Source: Megamerina dolium (Eukaryota; Arthropoda; Insecta; Diptera; Megamerinidae). From it: a stretch of DNA of 64,000 bases. The notes under the pieces were generated by a model that did not search any database, had not been told where the DNA came from, and worked only from the letters and a program-made list of their open reading frames with translations. Position numbers and translations under genes: made by a program. Where the stretch lies: the NCBI GenBank assembly GCA_963854835.1, contig OY978525.1, forward strand, positions 65,463,407 to 65,527,406. Reading direction: 5' to 3'. Of the stretch, positions 59,601 through 64,000 are shown piece after piece (within the stretch, counting starts at the first letter, position 1; each line of letters starts with the position of its first letter).

Positions 59601-60429
59601 CCTTTAAAAATAACATATTAAAATCTCAAGTGAAAATCTCAAATAGTTTCTGAGTTACAGCCTTCTACAGAGCAGCTTCTCATTAATTAGAATGGGGCGT
59701 TACTTGACGGCCGTACCTGAGTTATTGTTCGGGCTCGTCAAAAGAGGAGCGACCAGCTCGAAGAAAAGCTTCAACAGCCCAGCAGACGCTTTTCGAAGAA
59801 GAGGAAGGTGAATTGTATGGGCCTGGAATAGCAGATTAGCTCTATGTATGTTTAAAAATTTGTAACAATGAAATCAGTACTTTTATCTTTAAACACGTTT
59901 TTCTCAAAACTACATTTTTCAAATTTGCTGTAGCTGTAACTTGATAACAAATCATCCGATCGACTTGGGCCTTCTTTTAGCTTATTTTGTATTTGTTTTT
60001 CCATACAATGACCCTCCTGTTTTATGATTGGATGAAAAATATAATTATGCCAGGCCAGAAACCATCAGATTTTTCAGAAAGATTTTAATTTTTTTTTTTC
60101 AAAAAACCGCCATTTTGTTGCATTTTAATTTTTTTTTGCAATCGTGGGCCATTGTATAGGAAATATAACCTAGTTTAATAAAATTTTTGATTTTTTTGAT
60201 TTCAGGCACTGCGAAGGCTACAATCACTGCAGCAGTGGGAAAACTTTTTTTTTTTGAAGACTCAGGAGATGGTGGATAACTTGCTGAAAATCGAATATTT
60301 TCATTTGAAAAAATTACTTTGTATTCATTATTTATGCACAAATATATCTGCATAATTTTAAAACATTCGATGCAATACTTTTTTTTTTAAACAATTCACC
60401 AAAATCACCGGTCAAACTAGTTGTGCCCC
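59551..60429. mobile_element. 879-bp DNA element with TTAA duplication
   Basis: TTAA at 59547-59550 and 60430-60433 flank inverted ends GGGGCACAACTAGTTTGA and its complement. The interior has many A and T runs and no transposase that I recognise. TTAA duplications are typical of piggyBac and Kolobok elements; the family is undecided. Probably non-autonomous. Confidence 0.75.
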
Positions 60430-60433
60430 TTAA

Positions 60434-60945
60434 ATATTTAAATCTCCTTGTATTCGTTAACTCATTTTCAGGTATTTGGCGCATGGTATTATTATGACAC
60501 AACAAGCGCTGTATATGATTTTTACTGAAATTTTGTATTGTTTCTGCTACTGTTCGTATATTCTTTGTGTATGGTATCAATTGTTATGTACCAGCCCGTT
60601 TTGACGATGGTTCTGAAGATCTTTGATTGAACAGTAGAATTAAAAAAGCCGTGTAAATCATTAATTTTATTTCTATTGATAATCGCGATCGTCTACCAAG
60701 CAACCAATTTAAAGGGTATACAATAGAGGCAATAAAAATGACATTTACCATTTTTATGGCTAATCATTGTCTCTTGAGTGAAATTGTAGTCTTTTCACTG
60801 CATTACATGGGTATGTTTTATATTTTACTGATAATGTACTAACGTTTAACATATCGAAATTTGGGAACATCCAGCATGTTTATAACGAAGATATATTTAA
60901 TAATATTCATACTATAAACATCGCGGTAAGTACGTTATATATTGT
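60434..60945. other. AT-rich spacer
   Basis: No gene recognised. The minus-strand frame at 60332-60580 crosses the TTAA border and is not convincing. Confidence 0.35.
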
Positions 60946-61725
60946 AACGCGTGCCTTTTGTTTCGAGCTGAGGTATTACTCAGTCTGCCAGGGTTAAACA
61001 AGAGAGCAGCGTAAAAACTCTTGTTGTAGGAGGAGGACCGAATTCCACACGATTGTCTATTGACAATCAATTCACCGACACTAGAAGAGTGTTCGGCTCG
61101 GTTCGAATGGAACTACTACTACTTTGATTTTATTTTCTTTATTATCCCTTCTTTAATTCTTACAATTATTCAATGTAATACAATTACAATTCCTTACTCT
61201 ATACCTAATCTGGAATACCTAACCTTACTTTATAGGATGACAATTTATAGGTTTGACCAGTGCCACCTGGTCGCACCTAATGAATCAGTCGTCTGGCAGA
61301 TCCGCCTTAGCAGAAATCTTCAAGCTACTGATACTTGTATAGGGTAGCCTGATACAGAGGTCTCCTGTATTCAGTACCCTGGCCTCACACCTAGAAGAGG
61401 GAGACCTGTTAGCAATATATATATAGGAAAAACCAACGGGGTGGCGGATGGCTGCTCCTGGTATATATGGCTGGTCAAAATGACCCCGGGGAGAGCTGAT
61501 GGCTCGCAGGCGGCTGCTATAAGCGAGCGGTCGATACTGACAGCCTCGCTTATAGCAAGAACTGCTTATAGTCGTCTAGCGATTACTGCCAACCCGACTA
61601 CAAGAGCACTCGTTCGAACAGCAAGCTATTTCGGACTGGCCGTTTCCAAAATACACAATGATCGTTTCCACGGTATGTCGTATCACGACTTACTTGACCA
61701 TGCGTCTATTTAGGGTTTTTTCACC
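60946..61725. other. GC-richer block of unknown origin
   Basis: From tgtaacgcgtgcc to about 61720 the composition is clearly less AT-rich than its surroundings, with a TATA-like atatatatatagg at 61417 and a 13-bp hairpin at 61515-61557. The start resembles an LTR start (TGTAACGCG), but no partner copy or matching end is in the window. Confidence 0.35.
61515..61557. other. Perfect 13-bp hairpin
   Basis: TGCTATAAGCGAG (61515-61527) and CTCGCTTATAGCA (61545-61557) are exact complements separated by 17 bases. A third partial copy, gaactgcttatag, follows at 61560. Confidence 0.7.
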
Positions 61726-63033
61726 CTTTCTTGTCATGCCTTATGTTGGCCAGTCATGCACCTTTAGTATGTATTGTATATAAAGCACTTAAGAATTACA
61801 GCTTTCTTATGATGCTACATTTTACGTTTAGTGAAAATTCATTTGATTCTTTCTTCGTTTCTGACGTCATAGTGAGTGACTACACGATTATGTGTATGTG
61901 TGTTTACATCTGCTGATATTATTATATGACGACAGCAAGAAGAAGAAGAAGAATCAAATGATATGATACGTATATTTGTTATATTATTTGTTTGAATATT
62001 ATAACAATTTGGAGTTTTTGTAGGTACAAAAATAAAAGCTATTCATAAATTTTAAATTACACAAACGGGGACAAATGTTTTGTAAGCAAAAAATAAGGGC
62101 ATAGGCTATTACAGAACAGTTTTTTTTGTTTTTCAATGAATCGAGAGTGTCTTTGAAAAAAGTAAACTAAAAGAATTAGTTTTCGTGTGAACAATATTTA
62201 GCAAACTTTTTTGTTGATTTACGAAAACATGGCTTATAACAGGTGAACTTTCCCTAATGTTTAACATTTATTACTAATGTGTAAACAAAAATATTCATTT
62301 CATGTTTCATTGTTACATATGTAAGAACATTAAAAAATCGCTTATCAAAATTAAATTACAATTGTATGTACTTATACAAGTATGTACTCGTTTATCAGGA
62401 GATAAACTTTTGGGAACATACATATTTATGTATGTACCTACATAGTTATATTAAAATATAAATTTATAGAAGCATGTAAAAAGCAGAGACCACTCATTTC
62501 ATATAAAAACTAAATCACGTACGTATATGTAGTAATCTATATTGCAAATTAAAGTTATGGGAACAAAATGCCAGTCAATCATTTTAAAATTCTTATAGAA
62601 TTTAAGTAAATCTTTTGGTAGTTTATTAAAATGAGATTTATTAAAGTGTATTTTAATAAAATATTTTTCCACATTCACAATAAATTGTACAATTAAAAAA
62701 CAAAAATATATACGATATATAAAATGGTCAAATATGGTAGATTTCAAGCTTACTTTATTGGTGAGGTAGATGTGAAATTTTTGGAAAAAAAAAGTGTTAG
62801 ATTTGCCACAATTGTAAGATAGTTCGAATACTGATTACGAATGATAAGGAAAAAGCGTTTCTCATATACATGAAACAAAACACGCCTCTCTCTTCCTCGT
62901 ATGTCTCACTCACAAATAAAATGTATTTCATGCAAATGTTTTTGTCTCTAAAACCGAACCAATATATTATATATTAAACTGAAGTGCGTGAACTGAAACT
63001 TAGCATAAACTTTTCAGATTTAGGTATCCTTAT
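61726..63033. other. AT-rich spacer
   Basis: A short (GAA)n run is at about 61937. No gene is seen. Confidence 0.4.
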
Positions 63034-63042
63034 ACCACTTAC

Positions 63043-63364
63043 TTACACTAACTACTGAGTGCGTTGGCCTTCTGATTTGTAGGTCGTGCCTTCAATCCCC
63101 GGCTGAAGCATAACAAATTTAATATCGAAAACATTTTTCTTTCGAACGGTACCCACCTGTCGGTAAGCAATTGGCAATTCTTCCAGCAGTAACAATTTGC
63201 CATGAAGAAACTTTTAAAATAGCTGTGACAAAACTCTGATAAAGTTATGTCATGAATTATGTCTCTTCTAATACTGTCCAAACATTCAACACACAACAGT
63301 ACTGGGAGTACCAAAGGGTCCTTCTGGGCTTATAAGTGCCCCATATTTATTAATTTTTTTTTTA
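63043..63364 (+). mobile_element. tRNA-derived SINE, head-truncated
   Basis: The body matches the other copies from gagtgcgttggcc onward, with B box ccttcaatccccgg and T-rich tail. The A-box portion is replaced. Possible 9-bp target duplication accacttac at 63034-63042 and 63365-63373. Confidence 0.8.
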
Positions 63365-63726
63365 ACCACTTACAAAATATTTGCGTTGAAAGGTTCTTAA
63401 ATTTTTAAAATGAAGATAGCAAAACGTTCAATTCGATAAGTAATGCATCAGCGGGAAGATGTGCATAAGAGAAGTAACAAAACTGTTCCTTTTATTAGAT
63501 TTCGTGTCTGTTTTTGTTACTTTCTTATTTTCATGCTGAGCAAAGCATTGCTACTTTCATTTTGAAGAAGTACTAAAACTATTTTAAATGCGTATACGGA
63601 ACGACTTCGTACTATTTTTGACTAAATCCAAGTCGAATTCATACAAGCTGATGTTACAAGTTTTACTTCTATCAAGTGTACGGTGCTGTAGGCGAAAATT
63701 TATTATTTTTTTATTTTATTTGATAT

Positions 63727-63856
63727 GTTATTTAGTTTCACTTATTTTTGTTTTGGATTGTTATTTAGTTTCACTTATTTTTGTTTTTTGAAATGTTATT
63801 TAGTTACAGTTATTTTTTTTTTTGAAATGTTATTTAGTTTCACTTATTTTTGTTTT
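63727..63856 (+). repeat. Four-unit tandem repeat of 33-35 bp
   Basis: Units starting gttatttagtttcacttatt lie at 63727, 63760, 63795 and 63829. The fourth is cut at 63856, exactly where a SINE begins. Confidence 0.9.
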
Positions 63857-64000
63857 GGGTGCCGTAGCTCAGTGGTTAGTGTGTTCGCCTTCTGATCTGT
63901 AAGTCGTGGTTCAATCCCCGGCTGATGCATAACAAATTTAATATCGATAAGATTTTTCTTTCGAACGGTACCCACCTGTCGGCAAGCAATTGGCAATTCT
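63857..64000 (+). mobile_element. tRNA-derived SINE, runs off the window
   Basis: GGGTGCCGTAGCTCAGTGG with TTAGTGTGTTCGCCTTCTGA (A box) and cgtggttcaatccccgg (B box), then the shared body acccacctgtcggcaagcaa. It is cut by the window end after about 144 bp. Confidence 0.85.

Noticed and set aside
60332..60580. Minus-strand frame MIPYTKNIRTVAETIQNFSK
   Set aside because: The first residues faintly recall a LINE or Penelope motif, but the frame crosses the TTAA element border and has no support beyond that.

Overview
This window is repeat-dominated eukaryotic DNA, most likely intergenic or heterochromatic sequence from a higher fly. A tephritid fruit fly is my best guess. That rests on the transposon mix: Ulysses/Osvaldo-type and gypsy-type LTR elements, BEL/Pao, Jockey, R1, LOA and RTE LINEs, mariners and a tRNA-derived SINE. 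The guess is inference and no host marker gene confirms it. I found no credible single-copy host gene, no rRNA, no functional tRNA and no CRISPR array.

Layout. (1) 1-2019 and 25392-25871 are the two halves of one degraded, minus-strand, Polinton/adintovirus-like element: an integrase chromodomain fragment on the right and two virus-like protein fragments on the left. (2) Between them lies a single 23.4-kb composite insertion, 2020-25391, bounded by a 4-bp CATT duplication. It is a Ulysses/Osvaldo-type Ty3/gypsy element with a giant LTR (3' copy 3163 bp), a tRNA-Lys primer site, a 2.2-kb leader, gag and pol. Two later events scar it. A 3.2-3.5-kb inverted duplication of LTR end, leader and gag start (4241-10996) meets at a (TA)n spacer. 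A nearly complete errantivirus with gag, pol and env (15236-21895, minus strand) sits in the 3' end of pol at a GCGCGCG site. (3) 26160-34010 is a graveyard of fragments: BEL/Pao pieces, a gypsy integrase with a small LTR, and a Jockey LINE. (4) 34590-42680 is an old errantivirus on the minus strand, interrupted by a 341-bp MITE-like element and by an R1-clade LINE of about 5 kb (about 36100-41100). (5) 42689-50110 holds SINE copies, an inverted RTE fragment, a mariner nested in a (TA)n array and a decayed BEL/Pao element carrying a SINE. (6) 50980-64000 holds more RTE pieces, a deleted mariner-like element, a LOA/I-type LINE on the minus strand, a TTAA-flanked DNA element and two further SINE copies.

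Nothing here forms an operon or pathway. The relationships are insertional: virus-like element, then giant LTR element, then errantivirus; and old errantivirus, then R1 LINE, MITE and a tiny retroposon. The most unusual signals are a primer-site duplicate inside the giant LTR, a tRNA-Lys-like sequence just upstream of its 3' LTR, the large inverted duplication, and the virus-like element split across 23 kb. All family names come from reading motifs by eye. No database search was possible, and boundaries marked approximate are uncertain by tens to hundreds of bases.
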